From Kutzneria kofuensis (GTDB lineage: Bacteria > Actinomycetota > Actinomycetes > Mycobacteriales > Pseudonocardiaceae): a DNA stretch of 64,000 nt. Shown here in pieces: positions 40,324 to 48,676 of this stretch (within the stretch, counting starts at the first letter, position 1; the number at the start of each line of letters is the position of its first letter). The stretch lies in assembly GCF_014203355.1 (NCBI RefSeq), contig NZ_JACHIR010000001.1, forward strand, positions 6,388,038 to 6,452,037, in the 5' to 3' direction. The notes beneath the pieces are model-generated. The model saw nothing but the letters and a program-made list of their open reading frames with translations, ran no database searches and was not told where the DNA came from. Position numbers and translations under genes: made by a program.

Positions 40324-41538
40324 CTAGATCGTGAACTGGTCCAGCACGGTGCCGTTGCTGTCCTTGACGATGACGTTCGAGCCACCGACCGGTGGCCCGG
40401 TCCCGGTCACGATGAACGTGCCGTGGTCGATCGCGGCGGTGCGCGCCTCCATACCGGGCGCCTGCACCGTGACGGTGGCCGCGTCCGGGTTGCTGGCGAT
40501 GCCGGCCAGCTGCGTGGCGATGTTCGCACCGCCGAGCTTGGTGGCGGACGTCCACTGGATCGAGTGCGTGGTCGGCGCCAGCGGGACGTACGCGGCCGGG
40601 GCGTTGGGGTCGGACGTGCACCAGACCAGGGAGCCGCCCTGCACGCCCACCTGGATCCAGTCCTTGGAGTCGACCACGATGGACGCGCCCGGCGCGTACC
40701 AGTCGGCGTCCGCGACCGGCGGATTCGAACCGGACAGGCAGTCACCCAGCCGCTGGCCGGCGGCCGAGCTCCGGTCCCCGCGCGGGTCGCCGCTCTGCTG
40801 GCTCACCGGCAGCGGCTGCGGCAGATCGGCCTTCGGCACGCCGTAGTCCGGCACGGTGAAGCCGCGCAGCGTCATGGTGTCGGTCCGCTTGTAGCTGTTG
40901 GGCAGGATGAACACGCCGTTGCCGATGGCCGACGGCTCCCCGACCACGCTGTTGCTCGGCATGATCACCAGGTTGTCGATGCCGGGCGCGGTCACGCCGG
41001 CGTAGGTGCCCTCGGCGGTGATGAACAGGATCTTCGCGGGCACGCTGCCGGTGGGCGGGGCCGGGTACGGCGCCGACTTGGCGGTGACCGTCTTCGGCGT
41101 CAGCTGGCAGAAGACCATGTCGTTGCCCACTCGGTAGAGCAGCGCCACCAGGTTGTTGCGCTCGACCCGCAGCAGCGGCACCCACGTCGAGTTGCCCCGG
41201 TTGTCGGCCTCCGCGCAGCGCCCCATCTCCTCGCTGGTGCCCCAGTCGCGCTGAGCGTGGAACAGGTCGAAGCCGTTCTCGCGGCCGCCGGCCGATGTGG
41301 TGGTCGTGGCACTCGGGCCGGCCGTGTTGATTTTGTGGTCGTTGTTGCCGAGCACGGTCGTGGTGACGATCGTCGCGCCGGCCATCAGCACCACCACGGA
41401 CGCCGCGATCAGCAGCGGCACCAGACCGGACTTGCGGCGCGGCGGCTCGTGGGCGATCTCGGTCATGACCCGGCGCAGCGCCGCCCGGCGGACGGGCTCG
41501 GGCAGTTCCCGCTCGGGCAGGTCGAACGGGTCACTCAT
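40324..41538 (-). CDS. Single-pass membrane protein paired with ECF sigma factor
   Basis: The 404-residue product has a 38-residue cytosolic N terminus with helical charged stretches (EPVRRAALRRVMTEIA), one transmembrane helix (about 41-64) and a roughly 340-residue extracytoplasmic, Thr/Ser/Pro- and strand-rich part with several Cys. ATG 41538 overlaps the sigma gene's end by 8 bp. This is the position and topology of an anti-sigma factor, although no zinc-binding HxxxCxxC motif is visible. The outer part matches nothing I know. Anti-sigma role is inferred. Confidence 0.65.
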   Translation of the reverse strand: MSDPFDLPERELPEPVRRAALRRVMTEIAHEPPRRKSGLVPLLIAASVVVLMAGATIVTTTVLGNNDHKINTAGPSATTTTSAGGRENGFDLFHAQRDWGTSEEMGRCAEADNRGNSTWVPLLRVERNNLVALLYRVGNDMVFCQLTPKTVTAKSAPYPAPPTGSVPAKILFITAEGTYAGVTAPGIDNLVIMPSNSVVGEPSAIGNGVFILPNSYKRTDTMTLRGFTVPDYGVPKADLPQPLPVSQQSGDPRGDRSSAAGQRLGDCLSGSNPPVADADWYAPGASIVVDSKDWIQVGVQGGSLVWCTSDPNAPAAYVPLAPTTHSIQWTSATKLGGANIATQLAGIASNPDAATVTVQAPGMEARTAAIDHGTFIVTGTGPPVGGSNVIVKDSNGTVLDQFTI

Positions 41539-42103
41539 CGAAGCTCTCCTCGGTCATGCCGCGCAGCCGGGTGCGCGCCCTGGACAAGCGGGAACGGACA
41601 CTGACCTCGTTGATGCCGAGCAGTTGGGCGGCGTCGGCGGTGCTCATCCGCCCCACCATGCACAGCTGCACGGCCTCCCGCTCGGACGCCGGCAGCCGGT
41701 CCACCGCGGCGAGCACCCGGGTGAGGCGCTGCCGGGTGTGGTCGTTCTCGGCGAGTTCCTCCGCGTGGTCACGGCTCTCGTCGGGCACCGCCAGCTTCGG
41801 CGCCAGCCGCAGGAAGCGGCTGCGCCGGCGGTGGTCGTTGCGCACGAGGTTGGCGGCCACCGTGTAGAGCCACGGCAGCGCGCTCTCGCGGATCAGCACC
41901 ACTTCGGCCCGGCGCCGCCAGGCGGTGAGGAACGTCGTCGACAGCACGTCCTCGGCCGCCGACCAGGAACCGGTCAGCCGGTAGACGTAGTTCCACACGG
42001 CCTGGGCATGCCGTTCGAACAGCGCGGTGAACGCCCTGTGGTCGTCCCCCGCGATCGCCCGCCACAACTGCGCGTCGGGTGCCGACTCCGGGTCGGCCAG
42101 CAT
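41531..42103 (-). CDS. ECF RNA polymerase sigma factor
   Basis: The 190-residue protein has sigma region 2 (FERHAQAVWNYVYRLTG and AEDVLSTTFLTAWRR) and region 4 (LPASEREAVQLCMVGRMS and AAQLLGINEVSVRSRLSRAR). It directs RNA polymerase to a small regulon, normally held off by the coupled membrane protein. ATG 42103 is used; GTG 42109, two codons upstream, is also possible and would be preceded by GGGG. A 12-bp palindrome lies 41 bp upstream of the ATG. Confidence 0.92.
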   Translation of the reverse strand: MLADPESAPDAQLWRAIAGDDHRAFTALFERHAQAVWNYVYRLTGSWSAAEDVLSTTFLTAWRRRAEVVLIRESALPWLYTVAANLVRNDHRRRSRFLRLAPKLAVPDESRDHAEELAENDHTRQRLTRVLAAVDRLPASEREAVQLCMVGRMSTADAAQLLGINEVSVRSRLSRARTRLRGMTEESFDE

Positions 42104-42143
42104 CTCCACCCCCGTATGTGGTCGCAATCCGGCCAGTGTTGCA

Positions 42144-42155
42144 TTGCGATCGCAA
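42144..42155. promoter_or_regulatory. TTGCGATCGCAA palindrome upstream of sigma gene
   Basis: A perfect 12-bp palindrome occupies the only AT-rich part of the 126-bp gap between the sigma start and the end of the glycosidase gene. It could be an operator or part of the autoregulated sigma promoter. Confidence 0.35.
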
Positions 42156-42229
42156 ATGTTCTGGGTGGGGCACAACCGGCGGCTCGAACGAGTGGCGACC
42201 TTGACGGGACAGGTCCTAGCCCGGGGAAC

Positions 42230-43354
42230 TCACCGGAGGGTGCCGCGCATCGCCAGGACGCGGTCCACCGACGCCTCGAACGCGCTGTGATCGAGCTTGT
42301 TCGCCGTGACGGCGGCGGAGATGGCGGCGGCCGCCTGGTCACCCTGGCTGACGTCCCGGCCGGAGCACAGGATGAGGTCCATGCCGGCGCCGGCGGCCGT
42401 GACGGCCCGCTGCGCGGCGGTGCCGAAGGCCTTGAGCGAACCCGCCTCCAGCGCGTCGGTGATGGTGACGCCCTTGAAGCCGAGCCGGCCGCGCAGCTCC
42501 TGGTTGATGATCGTGGGGGAGAGCCCGGCCGGCAGCTGCGGGTCCAGCGCCGGGTAGATCGCCCAGGACAGCATCACCGACTTCACGCCGGCCGCGATCG
42601 ACCCCGGGTAGGCCGCCTCGTCGACGGTGCGCAGCGTGTTGGCCGACGCCGTCAGCGTCACGGGCTGCTCGTCGGTGTTCTGCTTGGTGGTCGCCGAGCC
42701 GAGGCCGGGGAAGTGCTTCACGGTGGCGGCGACGCCGGTCTGCTGCTGGGCGGTGACGAACGCCTGGCCGAGGGTGTTCACCTTGGCCGGGTCCATGCTG
42801 TACGAGCGCTGCGCGGAGTCGGCGAAGTCGCCGGGGGTGCGGTAGACGTCCAGCACCGGCGCGAGGTTGAAGTTCATGCCGACGCCGGCCAGGTTCTGGC
42901 CGGCTCCGGTGCCGGCGTTGGCCGCCTGCTGCTGCGCGTCGGCGGCCTGCCCGATCTGCTTCTCCGACATCGTCGGCGCGCCGGGCAGCCGTCGGACCAG
43001 GCCGCCCTCCTGGTCGGTCATCAGCAGCAGCGGCTGGTGCACGGGGCTCTGCGCGGCGGCCTGCCGCAGCTGGTCGATGACGCCGGCGATCTGCGCGGTG
43101 GACGTGATGTTCTCGCCGAAGAAGATCACCCCGCCGACCCGGCCCTGGCGGATCCGGTCCAGCAGGGTCTGCGGCGGCGTCGCGCCCGGGTACGAGTAGA
43201 TGACCCGCTGGCCGGCCAGCTGGTCGGTGGACAGTCCCGGCGGGAGCTGGCTGTTGGTCGCCAGCGGGGCCGGCGTGCCGACCAGCGCCAGCGGCCCGGC
43301 CATGGTGACGACAACGGCCCAGCGAACCAAGTCCGAGATGCTGCCCATGGCCAT
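42230..43354 (-). CDS. Secreted GH3 beta-N-acetylglucosaminidase-like (NagZ family)
   Basis: The 374-residue protein is a glycoside hydrolase family 3 enzyme: TDQEGG, the substrate-loop KHFPGLG with its His, and the nucleophile Asp in GVTITDALEAG are all present. Unlike cytosolic NagZ, it starts with a hydrophobic signal-like segment (about 9-28), so it probably acts on cell-wall or chitin fragments outside. ATG 43354 is taken; ATG 43348 is two codons downstream. No clear ribosome site. It is divergent from the DeoR-type regulator of the sugar operon. Confidence 0.88.
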   Translation of the reverse strand: MAMGSISDLVRWAVVVTMAGPLALVGTPAPLATNSQLPPGLSTDQLAGQRVIYSYPGATPPQTLLDRIRQGRVGGVIFFGENITSTAQIAGVIDQLRQAAAQSPVHQPLLLMTDQEGGLVRRLPGAPTMSEKQIGQAADAQQQAANAGTGAGQNLAGVGMNFNLAPVLDVYRTPGDFADSAQRSYSMDPAKVNTLGQAFVTAQQQTGVAATVKHFPGLGSATTKQNTDEQPVTLTASANTLRTVDEAAYPGSIAAGVKSVMLSWAIYPALDPQLPAGLSPTIINQELRGRLGFKGVTITDALEAGSLKAFGTAAQRAVTAAGAGMDLILCSGRDVSQGDQAAAAISAAVTANKLDHSAFEASVDRVLAMRGTLR

Positions 43355-43385
43355 CAGTTAACCGCATCCGGTGAAGTCGAGCAGC

Positions 43386-43550
43386 GAACGGGCACGGTCA
43401 CGCCGGGAAACGGGCAGGACACGGGCCGTCGACCACCGCGACCGCAGATGAGGGCCACTCAAACGGGCGAAAATCGGGCACCGTGGCGGCCGCTGTGGCG
43501 CTGGCCACACCGTTGTGACGGTGTTAAACCTGGTTCCTGCCCGAACGGGC
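43386..43550. promoter_or_regulatory. Repeated AA-CGGGC elements and hairpins
   Basis: The 240-bp divergent gap holds five copies of a motif close to RAAMCGGGC: GAACGGGC (43386-43393), GAAACGGGC (43407-43415), AAACGGGC (43461-43468), AAATCGGGC (43471-43479) and GAACGGGC (43543-43550). Two inverted repeats also lie here: CACCGT/ACGGTG (43508-43523) and GCCCG/CGGGC (43539-43550). Clustered sites upstream of a DeoR-type gene suggest autoregulation and control of the glycosidase. This is inference. Confidence 0.4.
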
Positions 43551-43594
43551 CGGTGAATGCCCGAGTCAACACGGAGCGCGGGAGGTGGGCGGCG

Positions 43595-44356
43595 ATGCAG
43601 GCGGACGAGCGTCAGCGCCGGATCCTGGCCCGCGCCCGGGCCAACGGCCGGGTGGACGTCGGCGACGTGGCGGCGGAGCTCGACGTCGCGCCGGAGACGG
43701 TCCGCCGCGACCTGAAACTGCTCGACCAGCACGGGCTGGTCCGCCGCACCCACGGCGGGGCGGTCCCGGTGGAGACCGCGGGCTACGAGACCGGCCTCGC
43801 CTACCGCGCCACCTCGCACCTGCCGGAGAAGCGGCGCATCGCCCGTGCCGCCGCCGACCGGCTCGGCGACGCGGAGACGGTGTTCATCGACGAGGGCTTC
43901 ACCCCGCAGTTGGTGGCGGAGTCGCTGCCGACCGACCGTCCGCTGACGGTCGTGACGGCGTCGCTGCCGGCGGCCGCGGCGCTGTCCAGCACGCCCAGCG
44001 TCACCGTGCTGCTGCTGGGCGGCCGGCTGCGCGGGCACACTTTGGCGACCGTCGATCACTGGGTGCTGCGGATGCTGGGCGAGATGGTGATCGATCTCGC
44101 TTACATAGGCGCCAACGGCATCTCCCGCGAGCACGGGCTGACCACGCCCGACCCGGCGGTCGGCGCGGTCAAGGCGAAGGCCGTCGCGGTGTCCCGGCGG
44201 CGCGTCTTCGCGGGCGTGCACACCAAGTTCGGCGTGTCCAGCTTCAGCCGGTTCGCCGACATCGCGGACTTCGAGGCCATCGTCACCGACACCGGACTGT
44301 CCACAGCGGACGGACAGCGGTACGCGGTGCTGGGGCCCAAGGTCGTCCGCGTCTGA
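43595..44356 (+). CDS. DeoR-family transcriptional regulator
   Basis: The 253-residue protein has the DeoR helix-turn-helix (about 5-57): RQRRILARARANGRVDVGD, then AELDVAPETVRRDLKLL and RTHGGA. The sugar-phosphate-sensing DeoRC domain has IDEGFT, IGANGIS, and DPAVGAVKAKAV. These repressors release DNA on binding a phosphorylated sugar. ATG 43595 has GGGAGGTGGGC upstream. It heads the polyol uptake cluster, separated by a small hairpin, and is its likely controller. Confidence 0.92.
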   Translation: MQADERQRRILARARANGRVDVGDVAAELDVAPETVRRDLKLLDQHGLVRRTHGGAVPVETAGYETGLAYRATSHLPEKRRIARAAADRLGDAETVFIDEGFTPQLVAESLPTDRPLTVVTASLPAAAALSSTPSVTVLLLGGRLRGHTLATVDHWVLRMLGEMVIDLAYIGANGISREHGLTTPDPAVGAVKAKAVAVSRRRVFAGVHTKFGVSSFSRFADIADFEAIVTDTGLSTADGQRYAVLGPKVVRV

Positions 44357-44361
44357 GTGCT

Positions 44362-44380
44362 CCCGGTGCGCGCCACCGGG
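44362..44380 (+). terminator. Hairpin between DeoR gene and transport operon
   Basis: CCCGGTG (44362-44368) and CACCGGG (44374-44380) around CGCGC form a 7-bp stem 5 bp after the DeoR stop. It may terminate the regulator transcript or lower read-through into the lipoprotein gene. Confidence 0.45.
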
Positions 44381-44435
44381 ATATGGGGGCTGTCGAAATG
44401 CCCGAGCGTTACGGAAAAACGAGGAGATGTCTCGG

Positions 44436-45797
44436 ATGGCGCGAATCGGAGCACGCCGTGCCGGATGCGCGGCGATCGGTGCGGCGCTGGTCGCCGCGGC
44501 GCTGACCGCGTGCAGCGGCGCGGGTGGCGGCGGCGCCGGCGGCGCGAACTCGATCAACGTGCTGATGGTGAACAACCCGCAGATGGTTGACCTCCAGAAG
44601 CTCACGGCCGACAACTTCACCAAGCAGACCGGCATCACGGTCAACTTCACCGTGCTGCCGGAGAACGACGTCCGCGACAAGATCAGCCAGGACTTCTCCA
44701 GCCAGGCCGGCCAGTACGACGTCGCCACCATCAGCAACTACGAGATCCCGTTCTACGCCAAGAACGGCTGGCTCGCGCCGCTGGACGACCACATCGCCAA
44801 GGACAGCGCGTTCGACCAGAACGACATCCTGGAGCCGATGCGGGTCTCGCTCACCGCCGACGACGGCAAGGTCTACGGCGAGCCGTTCTACGGCGAGTCC
44901 TCGTTCCTCATGTACCGCAAGGACGTCTTCCAGGCCAAGGGTTTGAGCATGCCGGCCAACCCGACCTGGCAGCAGGTGGCGGACCTCGCGGCGCAGGCCG
45001 ACGGGGCCCAGCCGGGCATGAAGGGCATCTGCCTGCGCGGGCAGCCGGGCTGGGGCGAGGTGATGGCCCCGCTCGACACCGTCGTCAACACCTTCGGCGG
45101 CACCTGGTTCACCAAGGACTGGCAGGCGCAGCTGACCAGCCCGGAGTTCAAGCAGGCCACGCAGTTCTACGTGGACCTGGTCCGCGCGCACGGTGAATCC
45201 GGCGCGCCGCAGGCCGGTTTCTCCGAGTGCCTGAACAACCTGGAGCAGGGCAAGGTCGCGATGTGGTACGACGCCACCTCGGCCGCCGGTTCCCTGGAGG
45301 CCAAGGACTCCCCGGTCGCCGGCAAGCTCGGCTACGCGCCGGCTCCGGTCGTGAAGACCAAGTCCGCGGGCTGGCTGTACACGTGGGCGTGGGGCGTGCA
45401 GAAGGCATCTTCAAAGCAGGACAACGCCTGGAAGTTCATCTCGTGGGCGTCCGGAAAGGACTACGAGAACCTCGTCGGCAAGCAGCTGGGCTGGTCCCGG
45501 GTGCCCGCCGGCAAGCGGTCATCGACCTACGAGAACCCGGACTACATCAAGGCGGCCGGGCCGTTCGCGCAGCAGACCAAGGACGCGATCAGCACCGCCG
45601 ACCCGAAGAACCCGGGCGTGCAGCCGCGGCCGACGCTGGGCATCCAGTTCGTCGACATCCCCGAGTTCACCGACCTGGGCACCCAGGTGTCGCAGCAGAT
45701 CAGCTCGGCGATCGCCGGATCGACCACAGTGGACGCCGCGCTGGCCGCATCGCAGTCGCTGGCCGAGAAGGTCGCGACCAAGTACCAGGGCAAGTGA
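44436..45797 (+). CDS. ABC sugar/polyol-binding lipoprotein
   Basis: The 453-residue protein has a lipoprotein signal with lipobox LTAC (Cys about 24), a Gly/Ala linker and a type I solute-binding fold (SBP_bac_1): INVLMVNNPQMVDLQKL, YDVATISNYEIPFYAKNGWL, YGEPFYGESSFLMYRKDVF and WAWGVQKASSKQDNAWKFI. It resembles the sorbitol/mannitol binding proteins of SmoE/MtlE type. ATG 44436 is preferred to 44427 because GAGGAG lies 9 bases before it. First transport gene of the operon. Confidence 0.9.
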   Translation: MARIGARRAGCAAIGAALVAAALTACSGAGGGGAGGANSINVLMVNNPQMVDLQKLTADNFTKQTGITVNFTVLPENDVRDKISQDFSSQAGQYDVATISNYEIPFYAKNGWLAPLDDHIAKDSAFDQNDILEPMRVSLTADDGKVYGEPFYGESSFLMYRKDVFQAKGLSMPANPTWQQVADLAAQADGAQPGMKGICLRGQPGWGEVMAPLDTVVNTFGGTWFTKDWQAQLTSPEFKQATQFYVDLVRAHGESGAPQAGFSECLNNLEQGKVAMWYDATSAAGSLEAKDSPVAGKLGYAPAPVVKTKSAGWLYTWAWGVQKASSKQDNAWKFISWASGKDYENLVGKQLGWSRVPAGKRSSTYENPDYIKAAGPFAQQTKDAISTADPKNPGVQPRPTLGIQFVDIPEFTDLGTQVSQQISSAIAGSTTVDAALAASQSLAEKVATKYQGK

Positions 45798-45798
45798 C

Positions 45799-46746
45799 AT
45801 GGCCACCCAGACCCTGGACCGACCGCTGGCGGGCGCCGTGCGCACCGGGCCGAAGCGGGCCGCCGAGTGGGCCCGCCGGGCGCCGCTGCTGCCCGCGCTG
45901 GTGTTCACGATCATCATCACCCAGCTGCCGTTCGTGGTGACCCTGATCATCTCCTTCCTGCGCTGGAACGCGCTGGATCCGGACGATCGCGGGTTCGCCG
46001 GTCTGGGCAACTACATCGCGGTCGCCACCGACAGCGCGCTGCGCTCGTCGGTGGTGTCCACGGTGATCCTCACGGTTGCCGTTGTCGTCGTCAGCCTGCT
46101 GCTGGGACTGGGACTCGCGCTGCTGCTGGACCAGAGATTCCGCGGCCGCGGGTTCGTGCGGACGCTGCTGATCGCGCCGTTCCTGGTGGTGCCGGTGGCC
46201 GCCGCGCTGCTGTGGAAGCACGTGCTCTACAACCCCGAGTACGGCCTGCTCAACGGCGCGCTGACGTGGATCTGGGGGCTGTTCGGCGGCGCGACGCCGC
46301 CCCAGCCGGACTGGATCTCGACCATGCCCAAGATCGCCGTCGAGGCGGCGCTGGTGTGGCAGTGGACGCCGTTCATGATGCTGATCCTGTTGGCGGGCCT
46401 GCAGAGCCGGCCGGCCGACGCCGTCGAGGCGGCCCGGATGGACGGCGCCACCCCGTGGCAGGTCTTCCGCTACCTGACGCTGCCGCACCTGCGGCAGTAC
46501 CTGGAGCTGGGCGGGCTGCTCGGGTCGATCTACATCGTGCAGAACTTCGACGCGGTGTTCACCATCACCTCCGGCGGCCTGGGCACCGCCAACCTGCCGT
46601 ACACCATCTACCAGACCTTCTTCCAGGCCCACGACTACGGGCAGGCGTCGGCGGCCGGGGTGGTCGTGGTGATCGCGTCGATCGTCATCGCCACCTTCGC
46701 GCTGCGCGTCGTGTCCTCCCTGCTGCGCAACGAGGTGAAGCGATGA
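45799..46746 (+). CDS. ABC sugar/polyol permease, MalF-like
   Basis: The 315-residue protein has six to seven transmembrane helices and the EAA loop EAARMDGATPWQVFRYLTLP that docks the ATPase. It begins 1 bp after the binding-protein stop and its stop overlaps the second permease by 4 bp. No ATPase gene is in the operon, so it must use a shared multi-operon ATPase of the MsiK type, as known for sugar transporters of actinomycetes. Confidence 0.93.
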   Translation: MATQTLDRPLAGAVRTGPKRAAEWARRAPLLPALVFTIIITQLPFVVTLIISFLRWNALDPDDRGFAGLGNYIAVATDSALRSSVVSTVILTVAVVVVSLLLGLGLALLLDQRFRGRGFVRTLLIAPFLVVPVAAALLWKHVLYNPEYGLLNGALTWIWGLFGGATPPQPDWISTMPKIAVEAALVWQWTPFMMLILLAGLQSRPADAVEAARMDGATPWQVFRYLTLPHLRQYLELGGLLGSIYIVQNFDAVFTITSGGLGTANLPYTIYQTFFQAHDYGQASAAGVVVVIASIVIATFALRVVSSLLRNEVKR

Positions 46747-47570
46747 GGGCCCGCAAGGCCTGGCGGCCGTGGGGCGTGTTCGCCTGGCTGGCCGGGATCC
46801 TGTTCGCGCTGCCGGTGCTGTGGATGGTGCTGACCTCCTTCCACAGCGAGTCCGACGCGGCCACCAATCCGCCGTCGCTGCTGGCGCCGCTGACCCTGAG
46901 CGGCTACGAGGAGTTCTTCGGCGCCGGCAGCGGGGCCAGCCCGTGGCCGCCGCTGATCAACTCGGCCAGCGCCAGCATCGGGTCGACGGTCCTCGTGCTG
47001 CTGCTGGCCGTCCCGGCGGCGTACGCGCTGTCGATCAAGCCGGTGCGCAAGTGGTCGGACGTGCTGTTCTTCTTCCTGTCCACCAAGATGCTGCCGGTGG
47101 TCGCCGGCACGCTGCCGATCTACCTGTTCGCCCAGTTCTCCGGGCTGCTGGACAACATCTCGTTCCTGACCGTGCTGTACACGTCGATGAACCTGCCGAT
47201 CGCCGTGTGGCTGATGCGGTCGTTCCTGGCCGAGGTGCCGTCGGAGATGCTGGAGGCCGCCGCCCTGGACGGCGCCGGGCTGGTCACCACGCTGCGGCGG
47301 GTCGTCGCCCCGGTCGCCATGCCCGGCATCGCCGCGACCTCGTTGATCTGCTTCATCTTCAGCTGGAACGAGCTGCTGTTCGCCCGGGTGCTCACCGGTG
47401 TCGTCGCCGGCACCGCGCCGGTGTTCCTCACCAGTTTCGTCACCAGCCAGGGGCTGTTCCTGGCCAAGGTGTGCGCGGCGGCGACGGTGATCTCGTTGCC
47501 GGTGCTGGCCGCGGGGTTCGCCGCCCAGGACAAGTTGGTCCAGGGCCTGTCGTTGGGAGCCGTGAAGTGA
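46743..47570 (+). CDS. ABC sugar/polyol permease, MalG-like
   Basis: The 275-residue protein has six transmembrane helices and the EAA loop EAAALDGAGLVTTLRRVVAP. FFFLSTKMLPVVAGTLPIYL matches the conserved middle of polyol permeases. ATG 46743 overlaps the upstream stop (ATGA), and its stop overlaps the dehydrogenase GTG by 4 bp. Works with the preceding permease as a heterodimer. Confidence 0.93.
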   Translation: MRARKAWRPWGVFAWLAGILFALPVLWMVLTSFHSESDAATNPPSLLAPLTLSGYEEFFGAGSGASPWPPLINSASASIGSTVLVLLLAVPAAYALSIKPVRKWSDVLFFFLSTKMLPVVAGTLPIYLFAQFSGLLDNISFLTVLYTSMNLPIAVWLMRSFLAEVPSEMLEAAALDGAGLVTTLRRVVAPVAMPGIAATSLICFIFSWNELLFARVLTGVVAGTAPVFLTSFVTSQGLFLAKVCAAATVISLPVLAAGFAAQDKLVQGLSLGAVK

Positions 47571-48556
47571 AGGCAGCCGTGATCAGCGGGGTCGGCCAGG
47601 TGGAAGTGACCACTGTGGACGATCCGGCGCCCGGGCGCCGGCAGGTCGTGGTGGACGTGTCCGCCTGCGGGCTGTGCGGCACCGACCTGCACATCCTGCA
47701 GGGCGAGTTCGCGCCGACGCTGCCGGTGATCCCCGGCCACGAGTTCGCCGGCGTGGTCGCCGAGATCGGCGCGGACGTCACCGAGGTGGCCGTCGGCGAC
47801 CGGGTGGCCGTCGACCCGTCGCTGTACTGCTTCGAGTGCCGGTACTGCCGGTCCGGGCGGAACAACCTGTGCGAACGGTGGGGCGGCATCGGCGTCTCCA
47901 CCGCCGGTGGGGCGGCGGAATTCGCCGTCGCGCCCGTGGCCAACTGCGTCAAGCTGCCCGATCACGTGCGGACCGAGGACGCCGCCCTGATCGAGCCGCT
48001 GTCCTGCGCCGTGCGGGGCTACGACGTGCTGCGTTCCCAGCTCGCGACGTCCGTGCTGATCTACGGCTCCGGCACGATGGGGCTGATGATGCTGGAGCTC
48101 GGCAAGCTCACCGGCGCCGCCAGCATCGAGGTCGTGGATCTCAACGAGGAGCGCCTGGCCACCGCCCGCCGGCTCGGCTGCACCGGGGTCGCCACCAGCG
48201 CCGACGAGCTCGACCGGCCCGCCGGCTGGGACGTGGTCATCGACGCCACCGGCAACGCCCGGGCCATCCAGGACGGTCTCGGCCGGGTGGCCAAGGGCGG
48301 CACCTTCCTCCAGTTCGGCGTCGCCGACTACGCCGCCCGCGTGGAGATCGACCCGTACAGGATCTACAACCAGGAGATCACCATCACCGGGTCGATGGCC
48401 GTGCTGCACAGCTACGAGCGCGCCGCCGACCTGTTCGCGGGCGGCGTGCTCGACCCCGAGGTGTTCATCAGCGACCGCCTCCCGCTGGACGACTACGCCG
48501 CCGCCCTGGAGCAGTTCAAGGCCGGCAAGGGCCGCAAGATCCAGGTCCTCCCGTGA
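47567..48556 (+). CDS. Zinc-dependent alcohol/polyol dehydrogenase
   Basis: The 329-residue medium-chain dehydrogenase has the catalytic zinc ligands in SACGLCGTDLH and PGHEFAG, the four-Cys structural zinc loop in YCFECRYCRSGRNNLC, and the nucleotide-binding segment IYGSGTMGLMML. The adjoining transporter points to a sugar alcohol as substrate, oxidised with NAD to a ketose. GTG 47567 overlaps the permease stop (GTGA). Last gene of the operon, ending at the dispersed repeat cluster. Confidence 0.9.
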   Translation: MKAAVISGVGQVEVTTVDDPAPGRRQVVVDVSACGLCGTDLHILQGEFAPTLPVIPGHEFAGVVAEIGADVTEVAVGDRVAVDPSLYCFECRYCRSGRNNLCERWGGIGVSTAGGAAEFAVAPVANCVKLPDHVRTEDAALIEPLSCAVRGYDVLRSQLATSVLIYGSGTMGLMMLELGKLTGAASIEVVDLNEERLATARRLGCTGVATSADELDRPAGWDVVIDATGNARAIQDGLGRVAKGGTFLQFGVADYAARVEIDPYRIYNQEITITGSMAVLHSYERAADLFAGGVLDPEVFISDRLPLDDYAAALEQFKAGKGRKIQVLP

Positions 48557-48558
48557 CA

Positions 48559-48676
48559 CCCCGCGAGTCACGCTCTCGGACACACCGAATGTAGGAACGG
48601 AGCAGAACTGAGCCCCGAGGCTCAGTTCTGCACGAAACCTACATTCGGGGTGCCGCAGAGCGTGACTCGCCGGGGT
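48559..48676. repeat. Composite palindrome: dispersed repeat copies B and C
   Basis: The 37-nt repeat occurs inverted at 48559-48595 (copy B) and in imperfect direct form at 48638-48675 (copy C). Between them lies a 13-bp perfect hairpin (48602-48614 with 48619-48631, loop CCGA). The whole is a nested palindrome between the convergent dehydrogenase and MFS genes; copy C reaches into the last codons of the MFS gene. It most likely serves as a two-way terminator. Confidence 0.7.

Noticed and set aside
41297-43594. Long frame reading into the DeoR gene from upstream
   Set aside because: Only the part from ATG 43595 has DeoR homology and a ribosome site; the rest is antisense to the sigma, anti-sigma-like and glycosidase genes.
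45797-48556. Missing ABC ATPase as a sign of a broken operon
   Set aside because: Actinomycete sugar importers commonly share one ATPase encoded elsewhere, and all frames here are intact.
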